This document shows, in pieces, positions 36,201-44,363 of a stretch of 64,000 nucleotides of DNA. The translations under genes were made by a program, and so were the position numbers. The stretch spans positions 614,528-678,527 of the forward strand of contig NZ_JAEVYN010000002.1 of assembly GCF_016807185.1 (NCBI RefSeq), read 5' to 3'. Within the stretch, counting starts at the first letter, position 1. Every line of letters starts with the position of its first letter. Below the pieces are notes generated by a model. The model did not search any database. It saw nothing but the letters and a program-made list of their open reading frames with translations, and was not told where the DNA came from. The stretch comes from Leptolyngbya sp. Cla-17. Lineage in GTDB: Bacteria; Cyanobacteriota; Cyanobacteriia; Leptolyngbyales; Leptolyngbyaceae.

Positions 36201-39026
36201 GGGAACAGCAATGAAGCTGCGGCAACCGAAGTGCAATTGTGGGCAACGGGCAACGAGCCGACCTTTTGGGGCGATCGCTACAACAACAATCGCTTAGAAG
36301 TGAAGCTAGACAAAAAAAGCTATCGTGCGGGCGATATGGCAACAGCGATTATTCAGTCACCTTACCCCGATGCGGAGTTATATTTTGCAGTCGTCCGGCA
36401 TGGCACGCTTTCTCAAACTGCGATCCAGGTAAAAGGCAGCGCGCCCCAAATCCAGTTCACGGTTACACCAGAGATGATGCCCAATGCTGCGGTCGAAGCA
36501 GTATTGATCCGCCAGGGTAAGCCATTGGAACAAACGGAACCGGGTAGCCTGAATGATTTAGTAAAAATAGGCTTCGCGTCGTTCAACACCGAGTTGAGCG
36601 ATCGCTATCTCAACGTTGAAATTCAACCCACGGTTGGCTCTACAGCATCTACACCTGCTCAACCTGGCACCGAGCAAACCTTAAACTTGATGCTCAAAGA
36701 TGCGGTAGGCAATCCAACTAAGGGAGAGTTTACCGTCATGGTGGTGAATGAAGCGGTGCTGCAACTCAGCGGCTACCGTCCCCCCGATCTCGTCAAAACC
36801 GTTTTTGCCGAACAGCCCATCTCCACCCGCCTCGCGGATAATCGCCCGGATGTCGTGTTGAGTCCCATGACTTCGCCCCTACAAAAAGGCTGGGGCTACG
36901 GCGGCGGCGTATCTGCTGGAGCCGCCAATACCCGCACCCGTACCGACTTCAAAGCACTGGCATACTACAACGGTGCGGTTCTCACCGATGACAGCGGGAA
37001 AGCCCAAGTCAAATTCACCTTGCCAGATGACTTGACCACCTGGCGCGTGATGGCAGTGGCAACCGATGGCAACCTCCACTTTGGTAAGGGCGATACTACG
37101 TTTATCACCAGCCAGCCTCTAGTTAGCAATCCCATATTGCCGCAGTTTACTCGACCGGGCGATCGCTTCCAGGTGGGTGTGTCGGTTACCAACAACACCG
37201 GGCAAGCCGGAATTATGGTGGTGAATGGTACGGTGACCGAGCCGCTCAAGTTTGATAACTCAAATGGCTCTGAGCAAGTCGAAGCAAGCACTGGAACCAG
37301 CGCCACCCGCTTTCCCGTAGTGGTCAGTTCACCGGGCACGGCGCAGATAAAATTCACCACCCAGCTTAGCGGCAGAGAGGATGCCTTTGAGGTGCCCTTG
37401 GAAGTGAAACCGCTCGACGTGACGGAACAAGTCGTGGAGTCTGGCACTACTGAAAATCAGGCAACCATTCCCCTAAATGTCGATAACAATGTTGCCACTG
37501 ATGCTGGAGGGTTAGACATTTCTCTGGCAAGTTCTCTCATTCCCCAACTGGTGGCTCCTGCCCAACAGGTTTTAGACGATCAGTTGCCTTTTGCAGAACC
37601 CGCCGCCAGCAAACTCGCGATCGCTGCCAACCTCCAAACTCTCTCCCAAACCTATGGGCAAACCTTCAGCGGCTTTAACCCCAGTCAACAGACAAACAGC
37701 GCTATCGATCAGCTAAAAGCCTTACAAAAACCTGATGGTGGTTTTGCTGCCTATCCAGGTGCAGAGAAATCTGATCCCTTTGTCACCGCCTATGCCGCCC
37801 AAGCGATCGCTCAAACAAAGCAAGCACAAACCTTTCCCACTCTGCGGAATTACCTCAGCAAAACTCTCGCTGATCCGGGTCAATATGATTTCTGCAAACA
37901 GTCATTGTGCAAAAATCAACTGCGCCTGCAAACTCTGATTGCCCTGGCGGATTTAGGCGATAAGCGGACTGAATTTGTCGCAGACATTTACACTCAGCGG
38001 GATCAACTTGATCCGGTTGATCAAATCAAACTGGCACGCCATCTCTCTCAACTTCCTGATTGGCGGCAGGAAGCCAACAGCATGGCAAAGGATCTGCAAG
38101 AAATGACTCGCGAAACCGGGCGATCGGCACAGGCAAACTTGCCCCAAGGCTGGCGCTGGTTGAGTTCATCCACGGCTACCCAGGCAGAGGCATTAAAGCT
38201 GGCAGTTGTCCAAAAAGCGAAACCCGACGCGATTGCGAAGCTCGCCCAAGGATTGCTCAACCAACGGCGCAATGGCACCTGGCAAAGCACCTACGACAAC
38301 GCTGCTGCCCTATCTGCCCTAGTTGAAACCAGTAAGCTTCAACCCACGCTGCCCAACTTTACGGCAACGGCGGAACTTGCTGGAAAAACTCTAGCAAGCG
38401 CGCCGTTTCAGGGTTACCAGAATCCAAGCAAAAGCGTCACAGTTGCACTCTCCGATTTGCCCCGTGGCAAAAATGATTTAACTCTGAAAAAAACAGGTAA
38501 CGGCATTCTGCATTATCTCGTCGCCTATCGCTATCGGCTACAAGGCAATCAGCCCGGTCGCCTTAACGGATTACGAATTACTCGCACCCTGCGCCCTGCT
38601 AATCAGGAACAGATCCTTCATACCACTGGACTCTACGCAGTAGATTCGCTGAAAGTGCCTGTGGGTCAGGTCTATGATGTCGGCTTGGAAATCATCACGG
38701 ATCATCCGGTGGATCAAGTTATCATTACCGATCCGCTACCTGCCGGGTTTGAAGCCGTAGATGACAGCTTTCAAACATCCACCCCTTACTTCAAAGCGAA
38801 GGGGGACAGTTGGCAGGTGAGCTATCAAACCACGTACAAAGACCGGATTGTTGCCTTTGGCGATCGCCTTAACCCTGGCGTGTATACGCTGCATTATCTG
38901 GTGAGATCGGTCACCCCAGGCACATTCATCTATCCTGGTGCCGAAGTTTATTTGCAGTATGCACCGGAGGAATTTGGGCGATCGGCTTCCACAACCCTGA
39001 TTGTGGAGGAAGGCAAGGGTTCGTAG
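33210..39026 (+). CDS. Bacterial alpha-2-macroglobulin lipoprotein lacking the thioester motif
   Basis: A 1938-residue giant envelope protein. The lipoprotein signal has lipobox FSGC (Cys26), so it is anchored to a membrane in the periplasm. A string of macroglobulin-like domains follows (for example ADSPKVATEPLDIKPVLKVF, LFSDRQLYQPGETAHFTG, WRVMAVATDGNLHFGKG). Bacterial A2Ms trap proteases and usually sit with penicillin-binding protein 1C. The region aligning with the thioester YGCxEQ reads QLPFAEPAAS, so the reactive Cys and Gln are missing and covalent trapping is not expected. The all-alpha domain after it (LKALQKPDGGFAAYPGAE) is retained. No pbpC lies beside it. GGGGAGAG precedes the ATG. 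Confidence 0.93.
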   Translation: MRLGKRFVLPLLFLCGIVIAVSFSGCSTTTMTKAPEVLTTVAVLEKPSLPDWIEEISPTGNAKPQAQIRIRFKEALIPVESLESKDQQQLLQKFEVVPALKGQFRFLTPRMVGFQADEAIPQATRVRVTLKAGLADLKNHKLDKDLAWTFQSDRLKLTNLPTSYSADSPKVATEPLDIKPVLKVFSNVELDQASLKEHAKLKESGQTDGVALKVALEKQPEVSDTPNPEAEFDPSTQSWIYTLEPESALKKATQYTLEVTPGLRPLKGNLPSEESFVSRVETYAPLAFQKQTATGKPDGGGAYGRFVNGIAQLEFNNSIAAESALANISISPEPKNKDVPLVRAYEGDRVVSLNPWALEPATNYTITVGADLKDSFGQTLDKPVTVSYQTGDTAPDIWAPTELHIFPTAQAKIDSPLQLNISTVNLSAYRSAFAIVQPTDLVYSDSAYPQNNGKDLLPNVSTWKTTKVQNQKNQSVESTVPLQKLLGGSTGMLAYGVQARTVQYQEEGKQKWREPNFYGMVQVTNLGVFAQWFPDSGLVRVHHLSDGLPVANATVQIYKSQLEAKDRSTPTPCATGKTDAAGMLTLSAAQFQGCRTSGSETAPPLLAIAQSGKDWAFTRTTEYSGAYGYGVDSGWESGKPLSRGTIFSDRQLYQPGETAHFTGAAYYLQAGTLKQDKNVRYAITLESPDGQKKTLDSQSTNAFGTFSLEVPLEKTQPLGTYTMRAKGDSGAEITGDFRVAEFKPPNFKVKLSLSGVSDGKGTSSNRDFPPEPDAPSAPVAIALPDQKIEATAQSNYLFGAPVEGGEAKYYVTRQQTEFAPQNWDGYSFGRRWLWPEEAPEVPSDVLQTTQTLSKEGQTTQSVTVAKDLPYPMTYRVDAQVSDVSNLSVADSQTFVALPSDRLIGLKTDFVAEAGKEFPVQVIVTDAAGKPMPEKVKVELQSMTYSDITRLVEGSRTAQNQVEYKTVSTTEVDSEQAAQTARLIAPKSGSYRIRAMLAGNSNEAAATEVQLWATGNEPTFWGDRYNNNRLEVKLDKKSYRAGDMATAIIQSPYPDAELYFAVVRHGTLSQTAIQVKGSAPQIQFTVTPEMMPNAAVEAVLIRQGKPLEQTEPGSLNDLVKIGFASFNTELSDRYLNVEIQPTVGSTASTPAQPGTEQTLNLMLKDAVGNPTKGEFTVMVVNEAVLQLSGYRPPDLVKTVFAEQPISTRLADNRPDVVLSPMTSPLQKGWGYGGGVSAGAANTRTRTDFKALAYYNGAVLTDDSGKAQVKFTLPDDLTTWRVMAVATDGNLHFGKGDTTFITSQPLVSNPILPQFTRPGDRFQVGVSVTNNTGQAGIMVVNGTVTEPLKFDNSNGSEQVEASTGTSATRFPVVVSSPGTAQIKFTTQLSGREDAFEVPLEVKPLDVTEQVVESGTTENQATIPLNVDNNVATDAGGLDISLASSLIPQLVAPAQQVLDDQLPFAEPAASKLAIAANLQTLSQTYGQTFSGFNPSQQTNSAIDQLKALQKPDGGFAAYPGAEKSDPFVTAYAAQAIAQTKQAQTFPTLRNYLSKTLADPGQYDFCKQSLCKNQLRLQTLIALADLGDKRTEFVADIYTQRDQLDPVDQIKLARHLSQLPDWRQEANSMAKDLQEMTRETGRSAQANLPQGWRWLSSSTATQAEALKLAVVQKAKPDAIAKLAQGLLNQRRNGTWQSTYDNAAALSALVETSKLQPTLPNFTATAELAGKTLASAPFQGYQNPSKSVTVALSDLPRGKNDLTLKKTGNGILHYLVAYRYRLQGNQPGRLNGLRITRTLRPANQEQILHTTGLYAVDSLKVPVGQVYDVGLEIITDHPVDQVIITDPLPAGFEAVDDSFQTSTPYFKAKGDSWQVSYQTTYKDRIVAFGDRLNPGVYTLHYLVRSVTPGTFIYPGAEVYLQYAPEEFGRSASTTLIVEEGKGS

Positions 39027-39079
39027 CAACGGAACCCAATCGAATCCGGGAGGGGAGCGGGGTATTGACCAGTAAGACC

Positions 39080-39421
39080 CTACCCTGGCACCTCTCGAAG
39101 CAAGTCGGGTTCGTTGTGGATAAAGGTAATTTGCAATGTCCCTAGTAGCTCTTCCTGTTTCAGGGCTGATTCGTCAGCAGCTACTAGTTGCTCTAGGCTT
39201 TCCTGGCTTAAATGCAAACCTGTCTCTTGTACACATGCAGCAAGTCTACCTAGGTTGGAGATCGGCACTTCAAAGTTAATGCAAATTAAGATGTTCGAGT
39301 AAAGATGAAAGTCGGTGATCCAAGCTCCTGCTCGGTTAATCGCCTCACTCACCCGATCCGTCATCTGAAGCCGGTCTGCTCTAGTGAACCCAGAAAGGCG
39401 TAGAAATTGCTGCTCAACCAT
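39080..39421 (-). CDS. Conserved-type hypothetical protein, 113 residues
   Basis: The family was not recognised. It is soluble, mixed alpha/beta, with no signal peptide: RADRLQMTDRVSEAINRAGAWITDFHLYSNILICINFEV looks like an ACT-like alternation of helix and strand, but this is only a pattern impression. It is convergent with the alpha-2-macroglobulin gene (54 bases) and lies downstream of the rbs operon on the same strand, 77 bases after rbsC, so it may be its last cistron. Confidence 0.65.
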   Translation of the reverse strand: MVEQQFLRLSGFTRADRLQMTDRVSEAINRAGAWITDFHLYSNILICINFEVPISNLGRLAACVQETGLHLSQESLEQLVAADESALKQEELLGTLQITFIHNEPDLLREVPG

Positions 39422-39497
39422 GGGCGGCTAATCTCCCAAATAAATCAACCCAGCATATAAAACACTTTGCTGGCATAATGACAGGCATTAATTAGCG

Positions 39498-40490
39498 TCA
39501 TCTCCGTCTGCGAAGGCGATCAATCGTGACGGCGACGATAATCACCAACCCCTTCACCACTAACTGCCAGAAAAAGGACATATTCAGCAGGGTTAAGCCA
39601 TTGTTGAGAACGGCGATGATCAAGGCACCGAGCAAGGTTCCGGGAATGGTGCCTATGCCGCCGGTGAAGCTAGTTCCGCCCAAAATTACCGCCGCGATCG
39701 CGTCTAGTTCATAGCCGTTGCCCAGCAAACCAGTGGCACTATAGAGTCGGCTGGAACTCATGATGCCTGCCAAACCTGCCAGTAAGCCACTCAAACCATA
39801 GACAAACAGCAGCACACGATTGACTTTGATGCCTGTGAGTCGTGCGGCTCGTTGGTTGCCGCCGACGGCATAAATTTGTACGCCTAAAACTGTTCGTTTG
39901 AGAATAAACCAACTAGCAAGAACGACTAGCAACGCAATCACGACCAGCCAAGGAAAGGGACCCAGATAACTGTTGCCAATCCAGGCAAAGTTGAGATCTC
40001 GGTTCAAAACGGTGGTGCCGTTGGCAATGAGATAGGCAACGCCGCGCAGGGCAGTCAATCCGCCCAAAGTGACAATGAAAGGCGGCAAATCGAGAAAGGC
40101 GATCAAAGCACCATTACCTAAGCCAATTAGCAAACCCGTCAATAGGGCAGCAGGCACCGCCGCCCAGCTTAGGACAGGCATCAACGAGACGAGAACCCCA
40201 ACCACCGCCGACACGCCCAAAATTGAGCCAACGGATAGATCGATGCCGCCGGTAAGAATGACGAAGGTCATGCCCGTTGCCAGCACAATATTGATCGATG
40301 CCTGCCGCAAAATATTGACGACGTTTCCAGCCGTGGCAAAGTTGGGAGTTAGTACTGAAAATAGAATGCAGATCAGCACCAAAATCGGCAAGATTCCCGC
40401 GACCTGAAGCCAGTTGTTGGCGACGTTGCGCTTGCGTGATAGCGAACTGTCCGCTTTATCTTTTAGGGGACGCAATTCAGTTTGACTCAT
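39498..40490 (-). CDS. rbsC: Ribose-type ABC transporter permease
   Basis: A 330-residue permease of the RbsC/XylH/AraH family, forming the membrane channel of a monosaccharide importer. About 9-10 hydrophobic segments are visible after a polar N-terminus (LRPLKDKADSSL). Family marks are VILTGGIDLSVGS, LGGLTALRGVAYLI, YAVGGNQRAARLTGIKVNRV and LGGTSFTGGIGTIPGT. It overlaps the ATPase gene upstream by 4 bases, so translation is coupled. Which sugar is carried cannot be read from the permease; ribose is the default by family. Confidence 0.93.
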   Translation of the reverse strand: MSQTELRPLKDKADSSLSRKRNVANNWLQVAGILPILVLICILFSVLTPNFATAGNVVNILRQASINIVLATGMTFVILTGGIDLSVGSILGVSAVVGVLVSLMPVLSWAAVPAALLTGLLIGLGNGALIAFLDLPPFIVTLGGLTALRGVAYLIANGTTVLNRDLNFAWIGNSYLGPFPWLVVIALLVVLASWFILKRTVLGVQIYAVGGNQRAARLTGIKVNRVLLFVYGLSGLLAGLAGIMSSSRLYSATGLLGNGYELDAIAAVILGGTSFTGGIGTIPGTLLGALIIAVLNNGLTLLNMSFFWQLVVKGLVIIVAVTIDRLRRRR

Positions 40491-41737
40491 AATGCGGCGA
40501 CCTCCGATGCGCCAGTGGCATACGCCATGATGTTTTCTTGAGTAATGGTTGTACCCGTGGAACCGCCCAGTTCACCAACCAATTGACCTTCGCGCATGAC
40601 TAAGACGCGATCGCTCAGTCCTACTACTTCTGACAATTCGCTAGACACCATCAGAATGGCAACGCCCTGTTGAGCTAGGTCGCTGATAATGCGATAGATT
40701 TCGCTTTTGGCACCAATGTCTACGCCGCGCGTGGGTTCATCCAACAACAGCACTCTGGGCTTAATTGCCAGCCATCGTGCCAGTAGGAGTTTTTGCTGAT
40801 TGCCCCCGGACAAATCCATTGCCCGAATTTCGAGGTTAGCAAGTCGGATGTTGAAGTCTTCCACAGCATCGTTGGCAATCTTGCCCATCGATCGCCAATT
40901 GATCACGCCAACTTTAGAGTCTTGCTTCAACATATTCAGGATGATGTTTTTGCCAGAAGTCATCTCCAGAAACAAGCCCTGATCTTTGCGATCTTCTGGA
41001 ACGTAGCCAATTCCCGCCGCGATCGCATCTCCAGGCGAGCGAATCTCCAGTTTTTTGCCATTCAGCCACACCTCTCCGCTAGCTTTGGGATCGGCACCAA
41101 AAATCAGGCGAGAGAGTTCAGTGCGTCCTGCGCCCACCAACCCCGCTAGCCCGACAATCTCTCCAGCCCGGAGAGTCAGATTAGTCGGCTGAACCTTGCG
41201 ACCGTCGCTAATGTTTTTAACTTCTAGCACCACGGCACCGGGTTCTGTCTGCCGCTGATGCTCGTAAAAATCTTGCATTGGGCGACCCACCATCATTTGC
41301 ACCAATCGGTCTGGTGAAATCTCATCTCGTGTGAGGCTGCCAATATACTGACCATCTCGCAACACGCTGACCCGATTTGCCAAGGCATACACCTCTTCCA
41401 TCCGATGGCTGATGTAGATGATGGCTATGCCGTCACTCCGTAGCTTGTGGATCACTTCAAACAGCCGCTCTGTCTCGCGATCTCTGAGGGCGGCGGTGGG
41501 TTCATCCATCACTAGAATGCGGCTGTTGTCTTTGAGCGCACGGGCAATTTCGACCAGTTGCTGCTCGGCGATCGACAAGCTAGACACGAGATCATTGGGG
41601 GCAAAAGTGGCTCCCAAACTGTGCAGCACTCGCGCCGATTCCCGTTTCATGCCATCGCGATCGAGCAGTTGTCCCCGCCGCAATTCGCTGCCCATAAACA
41701 TATTTTCGGCAACGGTCAGATTCGGGGCGACATTCAA
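40487..41737 (-). CDS. rbsA: Sugar ABC transporter ATPase RbsA, C-terminal fragment (gene split by insertion)
   Basis: A 416-codon frame containing the rest of the first ABC domain (SLSIAEQQLVEIARALKDN, VMDEPTAAL) and the whole second ABC domain, whose Walker A is degenerate (GLVGAGRTELSRLIFG) as is normal for RbsA. Signature LSGGNQQKLLLARWL and LLLDEPTRGVDIGAKSEIY are intact. The frame only begins with a TTG at 41737, just after a 92-bp element. Joined to the N-terminal piece at 41841-42134, minus 94 bases, the gene would be 517 residues, the normal RbsA size. Alone this piece lacks the first Walker A, so transport activity is doubtful. Confidence 0.9.
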   Translation of the reverse strand: MNVAPNLTVAENMFMGSELRRGQLLDRDGMKRESARVLHSLGATFAPNDLVSSLSIAEQQLVEIARALKDNSRILVMDEPTAALRDRETERLFEVIHKLRSDGIAIIYISHRMEEVYALANRVSVLRDGQYIGSLTRDEISPDRLVQMMVGRPMQDFYEHQRQTEPGAVVLEVKNISDGRKVQPTNLTLRAGEIVGLAGLVGAGRTELSRLIFGADPKASGEVWLNGKKLEIRSPGDAIAAGIGYVPEDRKDQGLFLEMTSGKNIILNMLKQDSKVGVINWRSMGKIANDAVEDFNIRLANLEIRAMDLSGGNQQKLLLARWLAIKPRVLLLDEPTRGVDIGAKSEIYRIISDLAQQGVAILMVSSELSEVVGLSDRVLVMREGQLVGELGGSTGTTITQENIMAYATGASEVAAL

Positions 41738-41751
41738 CTCTTGATAAATTA

Positions 41752-41843
41752 TAGCGGTTTTCTGTCGGATGAGGTACGGGCAGAATAATAGAGAGCAAGG
41801 GTTTGAGCCTTTAGTTTGTACCTCACAGGAGCCGGAAACGCTA
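41752..41843. mobile_element. 92-bp MITE-like element inserted in rbsA with TA duplication
   Basis: The ends are TAGCG and CGCTA, with further inverted matching TGAGGTAC / GTACCTCA exactly 18 bases inside each end (17 of 26 positions match overall). TA dinucleotides flank both sides (41750-41751 and 41844-41845). Removing the element plus one TA restores an uninterrupted RbsA frame reading GINLIYQELNVAP. TA duplication and short inverted ends fit a non-autonomous IS630/Tc1-type element; its ends differ from those of the IS630 copy 1.5 kb away. Confidence 0.88.
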
Positions 41844-42134
41844 TAAATTGATGCCAGATCGCCGTGCCATGCCTGGATCCGTAATGTTTAGCCGTTGCCC
41901 GTTGACATAGATTTCACCTTCGTCGGCGATGTAGGCTCCTGCCAAGATTTTCATCAACGTGCTTTTGCCTGCGCCGTTTTCCCCCATCAACGCATGGACT
42001 TCACCAGGATAAATCGTTAGATTCACATCACGAAGTGCAGGCACCCCATGAAATCGCTTGGTGATGCCTCGCATTTCCAGCACGGAAGCCAAACTGGGTG
42101 CAGATATAGGCGAGGGCTGAATGCTAGTTGTCAT
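41841..42134 (-). CDS. rbsA: Sugar ABC transporter ATPase RbsA, N-terminal fragment (gene split by insertion)
   Basis: The first 97 codons of RbsA: a short unusual N-terminal tail (MTTSIQPSPISAPSLASV), then EMRGITKRFHGVPALRDVNLTI and the Walker A GENGAGKSTLMKIL. The frame ends at a TAG supplied by the end of the inserted 92-bp element. The product would lack signature and Walker B of the first domain. It starts 10 bases after the rbsB stop, so it is transcribed with rbsB. Confidence 0.9.
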   Translation of the reverse strand: MTTSIQPSPISAPSLASVLEMRGITKRFHGVPALRDVNLTIYPGEVHALMGENGAGKSTLMKILAGAYIADEGEIYVNGQRLNITDPGMARRSGINL

Positions 42135-42144
42135 AAGTAACTCC

Positions 42145-43158
42145 TTACTTCCAGCCTGGGTATTGGCTGACGTTTTCGCGGGTGATTAACTTGACCGGAA
42201 TCAGAATGTTGGGGTTAGCGGGTCGCTTGCCATACAAGATATCGTTGCCAACCTGCACAGCTTTTCGGGTCATTCCCAGCGGATCTTGAGCCGCAGTTGC
42301 CACCACCAGACTGCTAGGGTCAGCGATCGCCTGAGTTGCTTCGGGTGCCCTATCTACGCCCACAATGAAAAATTCGCTGCGTTTGGCTTGTCTTGCGGCG
42401 AGTTCTGCCCCCACCGCCGACGGATCATTAATGGCGAACACCGCATTTAGTTGAGGGAAAGAAGTGAGTAAATCAGTCATTACCCGCAGTCCACCATCTC
42501 GGCTACCTTCAGCGTTCTGGTCTTTTGAGAGGATTTTGATACCGGGATATTTAGCAAGCACTTGTTCACAGCCCTGCACCCGCTCAATGACTGAAATCAC
42601 GGGCGGTCCATTCACAATAACGATGTTGCCTTTCCCCTTGAGGCGATCAGCAATGAACTGACAACTCAGTTGCCCTGCTTGCACATTGTTGGAGGTGATA
42701 GTGGCATCCACGCCACCCCCCGCCGCCGTATCCACTGCAATCACCACGCTGCCCGACTGTTTAGCTTTCTCAACCGCCGGCTCAATGCCTTTGCTGTCTG
42801 CCGCATTCAGAATGATGATGTCTGTTTTGGCGGCAACAAAATTTTCGATCTGGTTAAACTGCTGATTTAGGTCATATCCACTAGAAACCACCGTTACTTG
42901 GGTCTCTGCACCGCCGATTTTTTTGGCTTCCGTCTCTGCACCACGCCCCATCAACACAAAAAATGGATTGCTGAGATCGCCAACGGTGACAGCGACCGAT
43001 TTGAGCTTGGCATTTGGATTTGAGTTACCTTGCGTGATTGCTCCATCCTTAGAAGGATTGGGGGAACAAGCCGCCAGAATTCCACTGGCAACACTTACAA
43101 GAGCGATCGCAATGCTACTTTGAATCGCTGCATGAACTTTTATTGTTTTTTTGCTCAT
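42145..43158 (-). CDS. rbsB: Sugar ABC transporter substrate-binding lipoprotein
   Basis: A 337-residue periplasmic-binding-protein family I member. The N-terminal signal ends in a lipobox around SGILAAC (Cys31), then a Ser/Asn-rich linker. The two-lobed binding domain shows SVAVTVGDLSNPFFVLMGRGAE at its start, IIILNAADSKGIEP, VIAVDTAAGG, the hinge region VFAINDPSAVGA and FFIVGVDRAPEATQAI. It delivers a pentose or hexose, by family ribose, to the RbsC permease. It is the first gene of the rbsB-rbsA-rbsC operon; a long inverted repeat lies about 70 bases upstream. Confidence 0.92.
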   Translation of the reverse strand: MSKKTIKVHAAIQSSIAIALVSVASGILAACSPNPSKDGAITQGNSNPNAKLKSVAVTVGDLSNPFFVLMGRGAETEAKKIGGAETQVTVVSSGYDLNQQFNQIENFVAAKTDIIILNAADSKGIEPAVEKAKQSGSVVIAVDTAAGGGVDATITSNNVQAGQLSCQFIADRLKGKGNIVIVNGPPVISVIERVQGCEQVLAKYPGIKILSKDQNAEGSRDGGLRVMTDLLTSFPQLNAVFAINDPSAVGAELAARQAKRSEFFIVGVDRAPEATQAIADPSSLVVATAAQDPLGMTRKAVQVGNDILYGKRPANPNILIPVKLITRENVSQYPGWK

Positions 43159-43229
43159 CTTTTCTTACTAACTCCTTTCTTAGAGTCAACAGAATAAGAT
43201 CTGCAAATCGAATCAAACCAAAACTACCT

Positions 43230-43265
43230 CAACTGTTCGTTGCAGAGGTGATCAACGAACAGTTG
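43230..43265. promoter_or_regulatory. Perfect 13-bp inverted repeat upstream of rbsB
   Basis: CAACTGTTCGTTG and CAACGAACAGTTG separated by 10 bases, 72 bases upstream of the rbsB start codon. It could be a regulator-binding site or an RNA hairpin in the operon leader. No regulator gene is adjacent. Confidence 0.55.
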
Positions 43266-43392
43266 AATTAGTTTTAATTGCAATTCTTTACGACTGTACT
43301 TCCCAAATAGATGCTATTGAAACAGAGTTGTAAAAAGCATTAGGAATGAAAATTTGCAAATCAATAATCTGAATATACGGCGGATTGCAGTG

Positions 43393-44034
43393 TTAAGAGG
43401 GACAGTAACAGCAGTGTGCAAACCAGTTGTGCAAATGTTGAGGATCTATCAAATCCATCGCTGTGGCAATGAGGGTATCTACCCTTTTCGAGGTTGTCGG
43501 CGAGAACTGTCTTAGGAAAGCCTTTAACTGTGACCACCAATGCTCAATCGGATTAAATTCGGGAGAGTAAGGAGACAGATACAGAACCTTCGCTCCAACC
43601 GCCTCAATTAAAGGTGCAATGGCTTTTACCTTGTGAGCAGGCAGGTTATCCATGACCACGACAGCCCCTTTCCACAGTTGAGGCACAAGACACTTTGAGA
43701 CGTACACCTCAAAGACAACCGCGTCCATCGACTGATCTATCGTCATCACAGCCAGCACCTTTGAGACGGTAATCGCGCCCATGACACTCACCTTCTTGCC
43801 CCGATAAAAAGGTTTGAAGTCATACGCTCGTTCCCCAGGTGCAGCACGGGCATGGGTTCGCATGAGTCCCAGTAGAACACCCATCTCATCGAGAAACACT
43901 AAATCTTTGAGTTCTATACTCGTCACCTGTGCCCAGTACTCCTGTCTCAGGAGTTGGACTCGTTCGCTGGTGGCTTGGCTGGAGCGGAGCGTTTTTTTTT
44001 GCGCGGTAAATTGAGTCTCTGAAAGGTTCGGCAC
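43393..44034 (-). CDS. IS630-family transposase, catalytic (OrfB) part
   Basis: A 213-codon frame with the DDE catalytic domain: LVFLDEMGV (first Asp), VVMDNLPAHK (second Asp) and SPEFNPIEHWWSQLK (Glu), all with IS630 spacing and context. The frame overlaps the upstream OrfA by 88 bases in another reading frame. The natural product is probably an OrfA-OrfB fusion made by slippage at nine consecutive A residues (plus strand T run 43992-44000). All catalytic residues are kept, so the copy may be active. Confidence 0.9.
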   Translation of the reverse strand: MPNLSETQFTAQKKTLRSSQATSERVQLLRQEYWAQVTSIELKDLVFLDEMGVLLGLMRTHARAAPGERAYDFKPFYRGKKVSVMGAITVSKVLAVMTIDQSMDAVVFEVYVSKCLVPQLWKGAVVVMDNLPAHKVKAIAPLIEAVGAKVLYLSPYSPEFNPIEHWWSQLKAFLRQFSPTTSKRVDTLIATAMDLIDPQHLHNWFAHCCYCPS

Positions 44035-44363
44035 ATAGTACTTTGGCTAACCCATAGCCCAGTCTCATCAAAGAGTAGCTCACAATATTCCGCTAAGGTC
44101 GCATCGCGCTGGTTCTCGAAGATCGCCACTAACTGGTCTTTGTGCTCCATCACAGGACTCACCGAACCACCCTGCTTATGGGGAACGACGTGACCTTCTG
44201 TGCGCTTCTGAATCATCCATCTCTCGACGCAACTCTTGCTGACAGCAAAGCGGGCAGCAACTTTTCGGATCGAGCTATCACCCTTCTCCATAGCACTTAC
44301 AATCTTCTCTCGAAAGTCTATGGAATACGGCTTCATTTTTGACCCAACGTTGTAATCCTTCAT
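43947..44363 (-). CDS. IS630-family transposase, DNA-binding (OrfA) part
   Basis: A 138-codon frame with two helix-turn-helix units: YSIDFREKIVSAMEKGDSSIRKVAARFAVSKSCVERW near the N-terminus and ATLAEYCELLFDETGLWVSQSTMCRTF further on, which bind the terminal repeats. It continues in its own frame past the A9 run for about 20 codons (ending PPANESNS) unless ribosomes or polymerase slip into the catalytic frame. Confidence 0.88.
   Translation of the reverse strand: MKDYNVGSKMKPYSIDFREKIVSAMEKGDSSIRKVAARFAVSKSCVERWMIQKRTEGHVVPHKQGGSVSPVMEHKDQLVAIFENQRDATLAEYCELLFDETGLWVSQSTMCRTFQRLNLPRKKKRSAPAKPPANESNS
43992..44000 (-). promoter_or_regulatory. A9 slippage site joining transposase frames
   Basis: Nine A residues on the coding strand inside the overlap of the two transposase frames. 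The upstream frame reads PRKKKR and the downstream frame AQKKTL across it. Shifts at such runs produce the full transposase in many IS630-group elements. Confidence 0.7.
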
